Positions 1-8,202 of a stretch of 64,000 nucleotides of DNA are shown here, in pieces (the stretch's first letter is position 1; every line of letters starts with the position of its first letter). The stretch comes from Aerobium sp039839275 (GTDB taxonomy: Bacteria; Pseudomonadota; Alphaproteobacteria; Rhizobiales; Rhizobiaceae). A model generated the notes under the pieces. It saw only the letters and a program-made list of their open reading frames with translations, was not told the origin of the DNA and did not search any database. The DNA is taken from positions 372,001-436,000 of the forward strand of contig NZ_JBDOQP010000004.1 of assembly GCF_039839275.1 (NCBI RefSeq). The letters run 5' to 3'. The translations under genes were made by a program, and so were the position numbers.

Positions 1-1128
1 CCTGCCGCTCACGGGGAGAGGCGGAGCCGCCACCGCACCCTTGAGCGCAGCAATCCATTGATCCCGGACCTCCCATGGTCCGTTTCCGGCAGCCGGCAGG
101 AGAGCCGCGAGCATTTCCTTGCAGTCAGCCACTATGCCCAGATCAGGCCGGCGAATCCGGCTGAACTCGTCCGAGCTCACATCCACCTGGATAAGTGTCG
201 CATCATCCGCGATGAAGGATTTCCTGATGCCGCCCGTGTAGATGCCCTGCCTCGCACCGAGCATCACGACGACGTCGGCAGACCCGGCGCCGCGATTGGC
301 GGCGGCGGCAAGGGACGCAAAGCCGCGACCATAGAGCGGATGATCGGTCGGCAGCACACCTCGCGCCTTGGCGTTTGTAAGGACGGGGATTCCTGTCAGA
401 TCGGCGAATTGCTTGAGTAGATCGGACGCCTCGGAACCGACAACACCGCCGCCGGCAAGCAGCACCGGACGCTCGGCGCCACGAAGGAGTTCAATTACCT
501 TTCTGACCGAATTGGGCGATGGAGCGGGCGCGGCTACGTCGCACCCTGCCCGATACCGGGTGACGCTTTGATCATCCGCCAGCCCAAACAGCACATCACT
601 CGGGATATCGAGATAGATAGGGCCTGGACGACCGGAAGCGGCAAGGTGGAAGGCCTTACCGACGACATAGGGAATCTGCTCGACGAGTGCGATGCGATGC
701 GCCCACTTCGTGATGCCGGCCATCAGGCTCATCTGGTCGTAGCCGGCATTCACCGGCAGGGCGTCGAAATCGTGCAGAGGCGGCGCGCCGCCAATAAAGA
801 CGCTCGGGATGCAGTCGGCGTAGGCGCTGGCAATCGCGGTGACGACGTTGGTCACGCCGCCGCCGGCCGTCACCATGCAGACACCCGTCTTTCCAGTGAC
901 CCTGCCATAGCCGATTGCGGCAATTCCGGCAGCCTGCTCATGGCGCGTATCCACCAGTCGGACATCTCGCCTGACGAGTGCCTGATAGGCACCGTCGAGA
1001 TGGCCGCCATGCAGGGTGAAAATGTCCTCCACACCCAAACCGACGAGTGTTTCCGCGAGCAACGTGCCGCCGTCCGTCCTGGCCAATTCTGGTCCTCCCA
1101 TTTCTCCACCGGACAGGCTCCATCCCAT
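1..1128 (-). CDS. Thiamine-diphosphate-dependent enzyme (acetolactate synthase/decarboxylase superfamily), C-terminus off the left edge
   Basis: The first 376 residues of a ThDP enzyme; about 170 residues, including the cofactor-binding C-terminal domain, lie outside the window. The N-terminal Pyr domain is clear: it has the conserved Glu (E64, in RHEQAAG) that activates the cofactor, followed by GYGRVTGKTGVC. The central domain follows (GAERPVLLAGGGV, then YGRGF and DVVVMLGARQG). The reading frame is open to base 1. I chose ATG 1128 because GAGGAAGC lies 8 bases upstream; an in-frame ATG at 1101 is the alternative. Substrate cannot be told from this half: acetolactate synthase-like, oxalyl-CoA decarboxylase-like and sulfoacetaldehyde-type enzymes all share it. 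It is divergent from a TetR gene, which suggests a regulated catabolic enzyme rather than housekeeping IlvB. Confidence 0.88.
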   Translation of the reverse strand, partial: MGWSLSGGEMGGPELARTDGGTLLAETLVGLGVEDIFTLHGGHLDGAYQALVRRDVRLVDTRHEQAAGIAAIGYGRVTGKTGVCMVTAGGGVTNVVTAIASAYADCIPSVFIGGAPPLHDFDALPVNAGYDQMSLMAGITKWAHRIALVEQIPYVVGKAFHLAASGRPGPIYLDIPSDVLFGLADDQSVTRYRAGCDVAAPAPSPNSVRKVIELLRGAERPVLLAGGGVVGSEASDLLKQFADLTGIPVLTNAKARGVLPTDHPLYGRGFASLAAAANRGAGSADVVVMLGARQGIYTGGIRKSFIADDATLIQVDVSSDEFSRIRRPDLGIVADCKEMLAALLPAAGNGPWEVRDQWIAALKGAVAAPPLPVSGR

Positions 1129-1147
1129 CTCCGGCTTCCTCGCGAAA

Positions 1148-1176
1148 ATAATTAAACGCGTTTTTTTATTTGTCAA
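1148..1176 (-). promoter_or_regulatory. Sigma70-type promoter of the ThDP enzyme with an embedded palindrome
   Basis: On the minus strand a perfect TTGACA (1176-1171) is followed by a 17-base spacer and AATTAT (1153-1148), about 20 bases before the start codon. The spacer carries the perfect palindrome AAACGCGTTT at 1154-1163, abutting the -10. A protein bound there would block RNA polymerase. The adjacent TetR regulator is the obvious candidate, although a central-CG palindrome of this type is also typical of LacI-family operators. Confidence 0.6.
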
Positions 1177-1288
1177 GCGTCGCTCGTCTCACCGGCTCGT
1201 GCGCGGCAACTCCCTCTCGTCCGTCCAGGGATTGAGCGCACAATCGGAAAAGTGCTACCCCCTCACACCAGCGCAGGAGTGATGTGAA

Positions 1289-1966
1289 GTGCCTGGTGGA
1301 CAAACAACCGCACGCAGCAGAAGTGGCAGAAAAGGTTTGTCACGAGCTCGCACCGATGAAGAAAAAAAGAAGGTGAGAGACGCCTTCATCGAATCAGGCC
1401 GAACCCTGTTCGCAACCATGAAATTCGAAGATGTCTCGCTGCGGAAGATTGCCGAGCTCGCCGGATATACACCGTCGACGGTCTATCAGTATTTCAGAGA
1501 CCAGCGCTCACTGCTTGCCGCCATTCGAGAACAGGACATGTCCGACGCTCTGCGGCAGTTCCAGGACATTGCATCCCGATCGTCCGATCCGGCCGAACGT
1601 GTCCGCAACCTCTTCATGGGTGCTGCGGAGTACTGGATCGACAACTTCCAGCACTACCAGACGTTGTTCGAGCAGCCGATCGAGAAGCCACCCGTGTTGA
1701 CGTCTGAAGGCGTCGTGTTCGGGAAATCCACCTTCGCAAGCAGGTCTCAGAAACTCTACGAGGATACCGTCCGCGACTATCTTGAAGCAGTCGGGGCCAC
1801 CTCGGTAGCGCCAAAATTCGCTGCCGATTGCTTGATCGCGGTCACCCATGGCATGCTCGCGTTCCCCATCCATACCCGGACGATGGACTGGTCTCCGACC
1901 TCCGCGATGATCCTCGAGACGATCGACTCGCTGCTCGAGCACTGGGCAATGTCAGCAAAGAAGTAG
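1289..1966 (+). CDS. TetR/AcrR family transcriptional regulator
   Basis: A 225-residue regulator. The N-terminal helix-turn-helix is at about residues 28-75 (RKIAELAGYTPSTVYQYF), a classical TetR recognition helix; the remainder is an unassigned helical ligand-binding domain. It begins with GTG, with AGGAG nine bases upstream. It is divergent from the ThDP enzyme gene, so control of that gene and of itself is the simplest reading. The N-terminal 20 residues are rich in Arg, Ser and Lys and are probably disordered. Ligand unknown. Confidence 0.88.
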   Translation: MPGGQTTARSRSGRKGLSRARTDEEKKKVRDAFIESGRTLFATMKFEDVSLRKIAELAGYTPSTVYQYFRDQRSLLAAIREQDMSDALRQFQDIASRSSDPAERVRNLFMGAAEYWIDNFQHYQTLFEQPIEKPPVLTSEGVVFGKSTFASRSQKLYEDTVRDYLEAVGATSVAPKFAADCLIAVTHGMLAFPIHTRTMDWSPTSAMILETIDSLLEHWAMSAKK

Positions 1967-2300
1967 TGGGTTCAGCGGCTTGCCACGGGCACGCCGACAG
2001 CGCAGAGCGCCCACCGGCGGGCGAATTTCTCCTGCGAGATTGCAAGCAGATCATCCAGCGTCAGGCTTTACGAAACCGGATGCGCCGGGCAGATGGACGC
2101 GGCGGCATCGAGCGCTCGCTGGGCCAGCTCTGCCGCGACATCGCGGCGGCAGGGTGCCGATCTCACTGCCAATGACGCTGACGTTGCCCCCTCGTGAAGA
2201 TACTGGAAAATATTCCCTTCCGGCAATCCAACGAATGGAACCGGGGAAGATCTTCAGCTAAACTCGGTGAACAGCCATTATGGCAAAATGGGGTGACGGT
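1967..2300 (+). other. Intergenic stretch with a possible decayed frame on the minus strand
   Basis: No gene is called here. On the minus strand a frame reads ELAQRALDAAA, then one stop, then SLTLDDLLAISQEKFARRW. This looks more like coding sequence than random GC-rich DNA, but no family is recognised. It may be the stub of a lost gene. Confidence 0.2.
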
Positions 2301-3146
2301 ATGAGCTTTCTTGGCAAGACGATATCCCTGCAAGTGTTCAACCCTGACCTCCTCAGTCCAATATCGGAGCGAGCCGATGCTGTGGTGGCCGCTGACATTG
2401 AGTTCGATGATGTCGAGGCGCTCGAATTGCCCGGCGAATCCGTCGTCAATGTCGACATCGACTTCTCCGCAAGCCGCATCGCCTACACTATTGACACAAC
2501 GGCCTATACGCTGTTTGCAAGCACCCCAAGTTTCAACGGCTACAAGTTCTCTGATGAATACGACAATGTAGACCCGATCATTGGTGTTACGATACTTGCG
2601 GGAGCCAGCCCAATCGATCTAGCGCCGGATGCGGTCTTCTTTTCAGAGAATGCCGTCTTCATCGACGTGGACGGTCTCAGTTTCAGAAATGGCGATACGA
2701 TTGACCTCGAGATAGCGTTTGGTTCCCCGGATAACAGCGGCTCCGTCGTTCCCATCGAAATCGAGGCTGTTGCCCGTCTTTATGCCGCTGCGTTTTCCCG
2801 CGCCCCGGACGATCCTGGCTTGAACTATTGGATCGATCAACTGGAGACCGGGACGGGACTGGACGCGATAGCCAACAACTTCTTCTTCTCGGCGGAGTTC
2901 GCGCAGCTCTTTGGTGCCCCCAACACTCTCAGCGACCAAGAGTTGGTTGAGATACTCTACGAGAATATCCTCAGCCGCCCAGGGGAAAAGGCAGGCATCG
3001 ATTTTTGGGTCGAGACGCTCGCAGAAGGATATGCGAGGCCGAACCTTCTCATCCAGTTCGCAACAAGTGCCGAGAACGTCGCGCTAACCGGCTATGTGGA
3101 TGACATGGCGCAGAACCTCAGCGGCACGCAGTGGCTTGTCACATAG
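2301..3146 (+). CDS. DUF4214 domain-containing protein
   Basis: A protein of 281 residues. The N-terminal half (about 1-150) is acidic and beta-rich, with no signal peptide. The C-terminal half has two DUF4214-type repeats: RLYAAAFSRAPDDPGLNYW near residue 160 and EILYENILSRPGEKAGIDFW near residue 215. DUF4214 occurs in large secreted or surface proteins of Proteobacteria, often with RTX or S-layer-like parts. The asparagine- and aspartate-rich character and absence of a signal peptide would fit type I secretion, but no GGxGxD nonapeptides are visible. ATG 2301 has GGGGTGA just upstream; ATG 2280 is an in-frame alternative without a ribosome binding site. Function unknown. Confidence 0.75.
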   Translation: MSFLGKTISLQVFNPDLLSPISERADAVVAADIEFDDVEALELPGESVVNVDIDFSASRIAYTIDTTAYTLFASTPSFNGYKFSDEYDNVDPIIGVTILAGASPIDLAPDAVFFSENAVFIDVDGLSFRNGDTIDLEIAFGSPDNSGSVVPIEIEAVARLYAAAFSRAPDDPGLNYWIDQLETGTGLDAIANNFFFSAEFAQLFGAPNTLSDQELVEILYENILSRPGEKAGIDFWVETLAEGYARPNLLIQFATSAENVALTGYVDDMAQNLSGTQWLVT

Positions 3147-3219
3147 TTCATTCTCATGTCGCATGAGCGAACGCCGCGGATACCGTGATCTCAACGCGCA
3201 TCTCGAGGGCGCACTGTGC

Positions 3220-3544
3220 CGACGTACAGCGGAACATGTCGATGGAGCGATACGATCCTGGTCAAAGGAACGCTTGCTCGGCGCCGAGCACAACATCGTG
3301 CACGGCAACGACCTGCCTGACGACGAGCGGATGGTCGACGCCGGGATCACGGTGACATGTTCCCGGTCCCCAACCCGCTGTTCTCGTGGTGGAGTTCGCC
3401 CATTCTGGTAATGTTGATGCGGTGTTGGTCGACGGCGATTTGTGAAAGCGCGACGGCACGCTGTTCTTTGGCGACGACAAGGTGTGCGCGGTGTGCGTCC
3501 GCCTCATGGAATAGTCCGACCGTATCATTCGCGCCGTCAGGTAA
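3220..3544 (+). pseudogene. Decayed C-terminal relic of an amidohydrolase (chlorohydrolase/cytosine-deaminase type)
   Basis: Two pieces of one family lie in different frames. Frame 1 (3220-3345) reads AIRSW..ERLLGAEHNIVHGNDLPDDE..VDAGITVT, which carries the metal-ligand His of this superfamily. Frame 2 (3386-3544) reads GNVDAVLVDGD, stop, KRDGTLF..., RLME, stop, SDRIIRAVR, stop: the C-terminal small-domain strand and tail. About 100-130 residues between the two pieces, including the catalytic Asp region, are missing, and there are two internal stops, so it is dead. The intact amidohydrolase at 11628 has matching landmarks (HNAVHLN; SNVDTVLVAGEVMKRNG), so this is a related gene, perhaps a former neighbour in the same pathway. 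Confidence 0.7.
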
Positions 3545-3707
3545 AGCGTTCCTGTTTCAGCCTCAGACATCAGATATAATTTGGCAGACAGCCGCACCCG
3601 TGACGAGAATGATGGACCCCGGCCGCCTACCCTGAGTGGCCGGAAAGGAGTGAGGGCTCGCGCCTGGCTATGCGGGTAGGCCTCTTGTTGGCGTGTCGAG
3701 GCGACGG

Positions 3708-4610
3708 CTATGGGATGCTCGGCGCCATCGCCAAAGCGGCGGCGTTGATCTCGAGCTGGATCGTGCGAAGACGCTCGATCGACGCGTCGGACTGGTAGAT
3801 CAGGCAGCCGATTGCCCCCACCACGGCACCAGACTTGTCGCGCAGAGCGCAAGCAATGCCGCTGGTGTCTGGATGAAATTCGCGGTCCTCGACCGCGAAG
3901 CCGTGGCGGCGTACCTGTCGCAGGTTCTCCACCAGCTCGCCGAGCGTCTGAATGGTGAATTCCGTGAAAGGTGTGAGATCGTGTTCTGCGACAACGCGCG
4001 CGATCTGCGTTTCGGGCAGCCAGGCAAGGATAGCCTTTCCGATCGCCGTGGCATGGGCCGCACGCGCCAGGTCGCCGCGCCACCCCCTGAAGTCAGGAGC
4101 CGCCGGTGCGATGAGTTCCGTCACGATACCCAGGCGGGTTTCTTCAAGCGTCGCCAGGCACACGCTCGCTCCGGTTTTCTGCACGAGGGCGGCCATGTGG
4201 ACCTGCGCCGCCTGGACGATGTCGAAGCGGCTTCGATTCTGTCGAGCGAGCTGGGCGATGCGGGGGCCGAGACTGTAGCTTCTGGGACGGGCAAGGCGGG
4301 TGGCGAAATCGCGCGTCACCAACGAGTTCAGCAGGTGATGGCATGTCGGCGTCTTGAGACCGACACCGTCGGCGATCTCCTGAAGCCGAAGCGGACGGTT
4401 TGCGTTCGCAAGGACCTCGATGATGTCGATCGCCCGCAAGACGGATTGGACGGTAGTCCGTTGTACGTCATCGCTCGACGCGGCGTCTCGCACCGTCTGC
4501 TCGTCGGCAATGGCAAGCCGCTCCAGCGAGACGCTGGTCTCTTCACGCGTGACGTCGACGGGGTCACGGCGCTTGGGCGTGCCCGGCGCTGCCGTGTCAG
4601 GGTCAACCAT
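3708..4610 (-). CDS. IclR family transcriptional regulator
   Basis: A 300-residue protein. An extended, charged N-terminus of about 45 residues precedes a winged helix-turn-helix (SVLRAIDIIEVLANANRPL, then LQEIADGVGLKTPTCHHLL). The IclR effector domain follows (GPRIAQLA; HATAIGKAILAWLP; GFAVEDREFHPDTSGIACALRD; then VVGAIGC). ATG 4610 has GGGAGG eight bases upstream; a GTG at 4628 is in frame. It is 30 bases downstream of the MFS gene on the same strand, so the two are probably co-transcribed. The palindromes between the MFS gene and the divergent ABC operon are its likely binding sites; the effector is probably the substrate handled by the ABC transporter or amidohydrolase. Confidence 0.92.
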   Translation of the reverse strand: MVDPDTAAPGTPKRRDPVDVTREETSVSLERLAIADEQTVRDAASSDDVQRTTVQSVLRAIDIIEVLANANRPLRLQEIADGVGLKTPTCHHLLNSLVTRDFATRLARPRSYSLGPRIAQLARQNRSRFDIVQAAQVHMAALVQKTGASVCLATLEETRLGIVTELIAPAAPDFRGWRGDLARAAHATAIGKAILAWLPETQIARVVAEHDLTPFTEFTIQTLGELVENLRQVRRHGFAVEDREFHPDTSGIACALRDKSGAVVGAIGCLIYQSDASIERLRTIQLEINAAALAMAPSIP

Positions 4611-4640
4611 CTGATATACCTCCCTCACCCCAACACCTGC

Positions 4641-5849
4641 TTAGCCAGCCTCGAGCGTGGTGCGCAAGGGCATGATGCAGGCGATGACGGTCGCGACCAG
4701 ACACAGCGCAGCGCCGGCTGTGCAGACACCGTTCCATCCGCCATGGGTCCACGCAACGCTGCCGATCACGGTGCCGGCGGCGCCGCCGGCAAAGCGGGTG
4801 GCCATGTACACCGTGTTGAGCCTACTACGCGCGCTGGCATCAAGTCGGAGAATTCTCGCCATGCTCGTGACGTGGCTGACCTGCATGCCCAGATCGAGAA
4901 GCATCACCGCCGGAACGAGCCAGACCAACGTCGTCAGCGCCTGGGCGAAGAAGGCAAACGCGGCCAACATGCAGACAGCGGCCGCGACCAGCAACAGTCG
5001 AGGCGGCATCGAGTCGGTGAGCCTGCCCGCCGTCAACGCCGCGATAACGCCACCGGAGCCGATCAACGCGAAGAGGCCGACGATGCTGGCCGGATAGTTG
5101 CCGGGCATCGAACGCAGGTGAAACGCGAACGTCGTCCAGATCAGGCTGAAGGCGGCAAATTGCAGCGCAGCCACCAAAGTCAGCCAGTTCAGTTCGGCGT
5201 GGCGCCTTACCAGACCGCCGAGACTCAGCAGAAGGGAGCGGTAGGAGCCCGCATATGTTGGAGCCAGCACCGGCAACGTCCGATACAAGGCCGCGAACAG
5301 CACCACCATCAACCCGGCTGCGATCCAGTATACCCCGCGCCATCCGAGAAAATCGCCGAGCACGCCGCCAGCAAAGCGGGACAGCGCGATGCCCAGCAGC
5401 AATCCGCCCATTACAAGGCCTACCGCCTGGCCCGCCTTACCCGGCGCGGCAAGCTGACTGGCCACGGGTGGGAGGAGTTGCGGCACGATGCTCGAAAAGC
5501 CGATCGCGAAAGCGACCGCGATTGCGATCGGCAATGTCGCCGCGCCTGCGAAAGTGACGAGTGCAAGCATGCTCATCGCGAGCATGAAAAGGATCAGTTT
5601 GCGCCGCTCCAGGAGGTCTCCCAGAGGGAGCAGCAAAAGCAAGCCGCAGGCGTAGCCTGCCTGCGTCAAGGTAGAGACCATTGCCGCCTCGCTATCCGAG
5701 GCGCCGAACGATGCCCCGATCTCATGCAGCAACGGCTGGTTGTAGTAGTTGTTCGCCACGACGAGCCCAGCCGCGACTGCAAGAAGGACGAGGAGCCCCT
5801 GCGGGGCTTGTCCGGATGTCGCCGTCAGGCTTCCTGTAGTTTCAGGCAC
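4641..5849 (-). CDS. MFS transporter
   Basis: A 402-residue inner-membrane protein with 12 predicted hydrophobic helices. It opens with an NNYYNQPLL signature shared by a subgroup of drug/sugar efflux MFS proteins, and the loop GDLLERRK matches the conserved motif A between helices 2 and 3. Start is GTG. It precedes the IclR gene and is divergent from the ABC-amidohydrolase operon, from which it is separated by operator-like palindromes. It may export or import the same compound or a breakdown product. Substrate not predictable. Confidence 0.88.
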   Translation of the reverse strand: MPETTGSLTATSGQAPQGLLVLLAVAAGLVVANNYYNQPLLHEIGASFGASDSEAAMVSTLTQAGYACGLLLLLPLGDLLERRKLILFMLAMSMLALVTFAGAATLPIAIAVAFAIGFSSIVPQLLPPVASQLAAPGKAGQAVGLVMGGLLLGIALSRFAGGVLGDFLGWRGVYWIAAGLMVVLFAALYRTLPVLAPTYAGSYRSLLLSLGGLVRRHAELNWLTLVAALQFAAFSLIWTTFAFHLRSMPGNYPASIVGLFALIGSGGVIAALTAGRLTDSMPPRLLLVAAAVCMLAAFAFFAQALTTLVWLVPAVMLLDLGMQVSHVTSMARILRLDASARSRLNTVYMATRFAGGAAGTVIGSVAWTHGGWNGVCTAGAALCLVATVIACIMPLRTTLEAG

Positions 5850-5916
5850 AGGGCGTATCTTGCGTGATCTGCGGTGACCGCTTCCTCGCGGACCAAGAGG
5901 CAGACAATGAGATGCA

Positions 5917-5931
5917 TTTCATTATATGAAA
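5917..5931. promoter_or_regulatory. Palindromic operator 1, TTTCAT-TAT-ATGAAA
   Basis: A perfect 6+6 inverted repeat with a 3-base centre, 68 bases upstream of the MFS start codon. The same arms recur at 6056-6070. IclR-family proteins bind pseudo-palindromes of this length and AT character, and the neighbouring IclR gene is the natural candidate. Confidence 0.6.
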
Positions 5932-6038
5932 TTTCTGGGATCATTCGTTTCATATGGCTAACCCGCTTCGCCGAAAGGGGCAAGCGCGACATCGCCTTTT
6001 TCGTTGACGTATATGGAAAGCTGGTGATACGCCTAAAC

Positions 6039-6070
6039 TAGACATCCCAACATAGTTTCATAATATGAAA
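6039..6070 (+). promoter_or_regulatory. Promoter and operator 2 of the ABC-amidohydrolase operon
   Basis: TAGACA (6039-6044), a 16-base spacer and TAATAT (6061-6066) form a plausible sigma70 promoter whose start would fall near 6073-6076. The operator TTTCAT-AAT-ATGAAA (6056-6070) covers the -10 completely, so binding would repress. The start codon at 6079 has no Shine-Dalgarno sequence and lies only a few bases after the predicted transcription start, suggesting a leaderless or near-leaderless mRNA. Confidence 0.5.
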
Positions 6071-6078
6071 TTTGCATT

Positions 6079-7104
6079 ATGAACGTCGTGCACATCTCAG
6101 GGGCTTCTGGTCAGAATCGCTCAATTGTCGAGGTGCGTGACTTCACGTTGAGCTTCGCCGCCGATGCGTCGCAAAACCTGATCGATGGTGTGAGCTTCTC
6201 GGCTCACGCCGGCCGGACGCTTTGTGTCGTAGGGGAGTCGGGCTGCGGGAAGAGCGTGATGTCGCTCGCGCTGATGGGGCTGCTCGGCGGAACCAGCGCT
6301 CGGGTAGTGCGTGGCTCGATGTCGTTCGAGGGTCGCGATCTCCTGTCGATGAGCGCGCATGAACGCGCATCACTCAGCGGCGGGCGCATGGCGATGATCT
6401 TCCAGGAGCCGATGACCTCCCTCAACCCGGGCTTCACCATCGGCAATCAGCTTGTCGAATGCATCCGCCTGCATCGCGACATCTCCGTTGCCGCCGCACG
6501 CAAGGAAGCGCTGGAACTGCTGCGCAAGGTTGGCCTGCCTGCCACTCCGGATCGACTGGCAGTCTATCCGCACCAGCTCTCCGGGGGGCAGCGTCAGCGC
6601 GTCATGATCGCAATGGCAATCGCCAATCGTCCGCAACTGTTGATCGCAGACGAACCGACGACGGCACTGGACGTCACGATCCAAGCGCAGATCCTTTCAT
6701 TGATGAGGGACCTGCGCGAGGAGGTTGATGCAGCGGTGATATTGATCACGCACGACCTGCGCGTGGTCGCCGAAGTCGCCGACGATGTGCTGGTGATGTA
6801 TGCGGGGCGGGTCGTGGAGACCGGCAGTGTTGCCGACATCTTCGACGATCCGCAGCATCCCTACACGATCGGATTGTTCGGCTCCACGCCTGACATCGGT
6901 CCTCGACATGGGCGTCTCTACACGATCGAGGGAGCCGTCCCGGCGCTCGAGGCAATGCCCGCCGGATGCCGCTTTTCTCCACGCTGTCCTTTCGCCGACG
7001 AGCGCTGCCGGCGCGAGGTTCCACCGTTGAAGACATTCGAGAACGGCCATGTCGCCGCATGCTGGCATGCGCCGATAACGGCAGACATGGCGACCCTGTC
7101 ATGA
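6079..7104 (+). CDS. Peptide/nickel-type ABC transporter ATP-binding protein (DppD/OppD-like)
   Basis: A protein of 341 residues. Walker A is GESGCGKSVM near residue 53, Q-loop IFQEPMTSLNP, signature LSGGQRQRVMIAMAI, Walker B LLIADEPTTALD. The C-terminal oligopeptide-transporter extension has Cys motifs (CRFSPRCPFADERC). It pairs with the next ATPase to drive the two permeases encoded downstream. First gene of a tightly packed operon; its stop overlaps the start of the next gene (ATGA). Confidence 0.95.
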   Translation: MNVVHISGASGQNRSIVEVRDFTLSFAADASQNLIDGVSFSAHAGRTLCVVGESGCGKSVMSLALMGLLGGTSARVVRGSMSFEGRDLLSMSAHERASLSGGRMAMIFQEPMTSLNPGFTIGNQLVECIRLHRDISVAAARKEALELLRKVGLPATPDRLAVYPHQLSGGQRQRVMIAMAIANRPQLLIADEPTTALDVTIQAQILSLMRDLREEVDAAVILITHDLRVVAEVADDVLVMYAGRVVETGSVADIFDDPQHPYTIGLFGSTPDIGPRHGRLYTIEGAVPALEAMPAGCRFSPRCPFADERCRREVPPLKTFENGHVAACWHAPITADMATLS

Positions 7105-8195
7105 CGACGCCGGAACCCGTCATTCTTGCCGCGCGGCAACTCAGGAAGACGTTCTCGAGAAAGGCGCATCTGTTTGCCGCTCCCCGCGTCACGACAGCCG
7201 TCGACGGCGTTGACCTTGAGATAAGGCGAGGCGAGACCTTCGCCATCGTCGGGGAATCCGGCTCGGGCAAATCGACCCTTGGCCGCATGCTGCTCAACCT
7301 GCTGGCCGCGACCGAGGGGGAGGTTCTGTTTGGCGGAACGCCGCTGGCTTCCATGCGTGGTTCGGTTCTGCGCGATTTGCGCAGCCGGTTTCAGATCATC
7401 TTCCAGGACCCGTTCTCTTCCCTCAATCCGCGTATGCGGGTCATCGATATCATCGGCGAGCCTTTGTGGCTCCATCGCAAGATGCCCCGCGCCCAACGGC
7501 GGCGGGAGGCTCTGGAGTTGATGCGGCTCGTCGGCCTGCGAGCCGATCAGGCCGAGCGCTATCCGCATGAATTCTCCGGCGGACAACGCCAGCGCATAGC
7601 CATTGCGCGCGCCATTGCGACGAGCCCTGAACTGTTGCTGGGTGACGAACCGGTCTCGGCTCTGGACGTTTCCATCCAGGCGCAGATCATCAACCTGCTC
7701 GAAGACCTCAAGGAGAAGCTGGGCCTCACGCTCATCCTCATTTCGCACGATCTCGCTGTGATCCGTCATACGAGCGACCGCGTCGCCGTGATGTATCTCG
7801 GCAGGATCGTGGAGCTGGCACCGGTCGACGAACTCTATGGCCGGCCACAGCATCCTTATACCCGCGCCCTGCTGGAAGCTGTTCCGGTGGCGCATCCGGG
7901 CGACCGTGGCGACAGGCGCCTGCTTGCGGGAGAACCTGCGAATAATGACGGTGAGGGCCGGCAGGGATGCTCTTTCCGGCATCGATGCCCGATGGCTCGG
8001 CCGCACTGTGAGGCGCACGACCCTACCTTGCGGACGGCGGAAACGAATGAACATCTCGTCGCCTGTCACTTCTGGGAGGATGTGGCAACGCAACCGAGCG
8101 CGGCCGCGGCGCCGCAGTCGAGCTCACGCCTGCGTGAGAAACTCGAAATCTACCGGATGCGGCAAGCATCCAACGCAACCACAGAAACTCGATGA
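7101..8195 (+). CDS. Peptide/nickel-type ABC transporter ATP-binding protein (DppF/OppF-like)
   Basis: A protein of 364 residues. Walker A is GESGSGKSTLGRML, Q-loop FQDPFSSLNPRM, signature FSGGQRQRIAIARAI, Walker B LLLGDEPVSALD, and again the Cys-rich C-terminal extension (CSFRHRCPMARPHC). It forms the second half of the heterodimeric ATPase. ATG 7101 overlaps the upstream stop by four bases, which fixes the start although the frame is open 45 codons further upstream. Confidence 0.95.
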   Translation: MTTPEPVILAARQLRKTFSRKAHLFAAPRVTTAVDGVDLEIRRGETFAIVGESGSGKSTLGRMLLNLLAATEGEVLFGGTPLASMRGSVLRDLRSRFQIIFQDPFSSLNPRMRVIDIIGEPLWLHRKMPRAQRRREALELMRLVGLRADQAERYPHEFSGGQRQRIAIARAIATSPELLLGDEPVSALDVSIQAQIINLLEDLKEKLGLTLILISHDLAVIRHTSDRVAVMYLGRIVELAPVDELYGRPQHPYTRALLEAVPVAHPGDRGDRRLLAGEPANNDGEGRQGCSFRHRCPMARPHCEAHDPTLRTAETNEHLVACHFWEDVATQPSAAAAPQSSSRLREKLEIYRMRQASNATTETR

Positions 8196-8202
8196 GGGAA
8201 CT

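Noticed and set aside
3122..3170. TGTCACA followed 16 bases later by CGCA, similar to an ECF41 promoter
   Set aside because: The -10 is CGCA rather than CGTC and it lies at the end of the DUF4214 gene facing only a relic.
3693..5867. A 724-codon plus-strand open frame
   Set aside because: It is antisense to the well-supported IclR and MFS genes, Arg/Gln-rich and matches no family: an artefact of GC-rich codon bias.
6918..8093. A 391-codon minus-strand open frame
   Set aside because: Antisense to the two ABC ATPase genes, with no family similarity.
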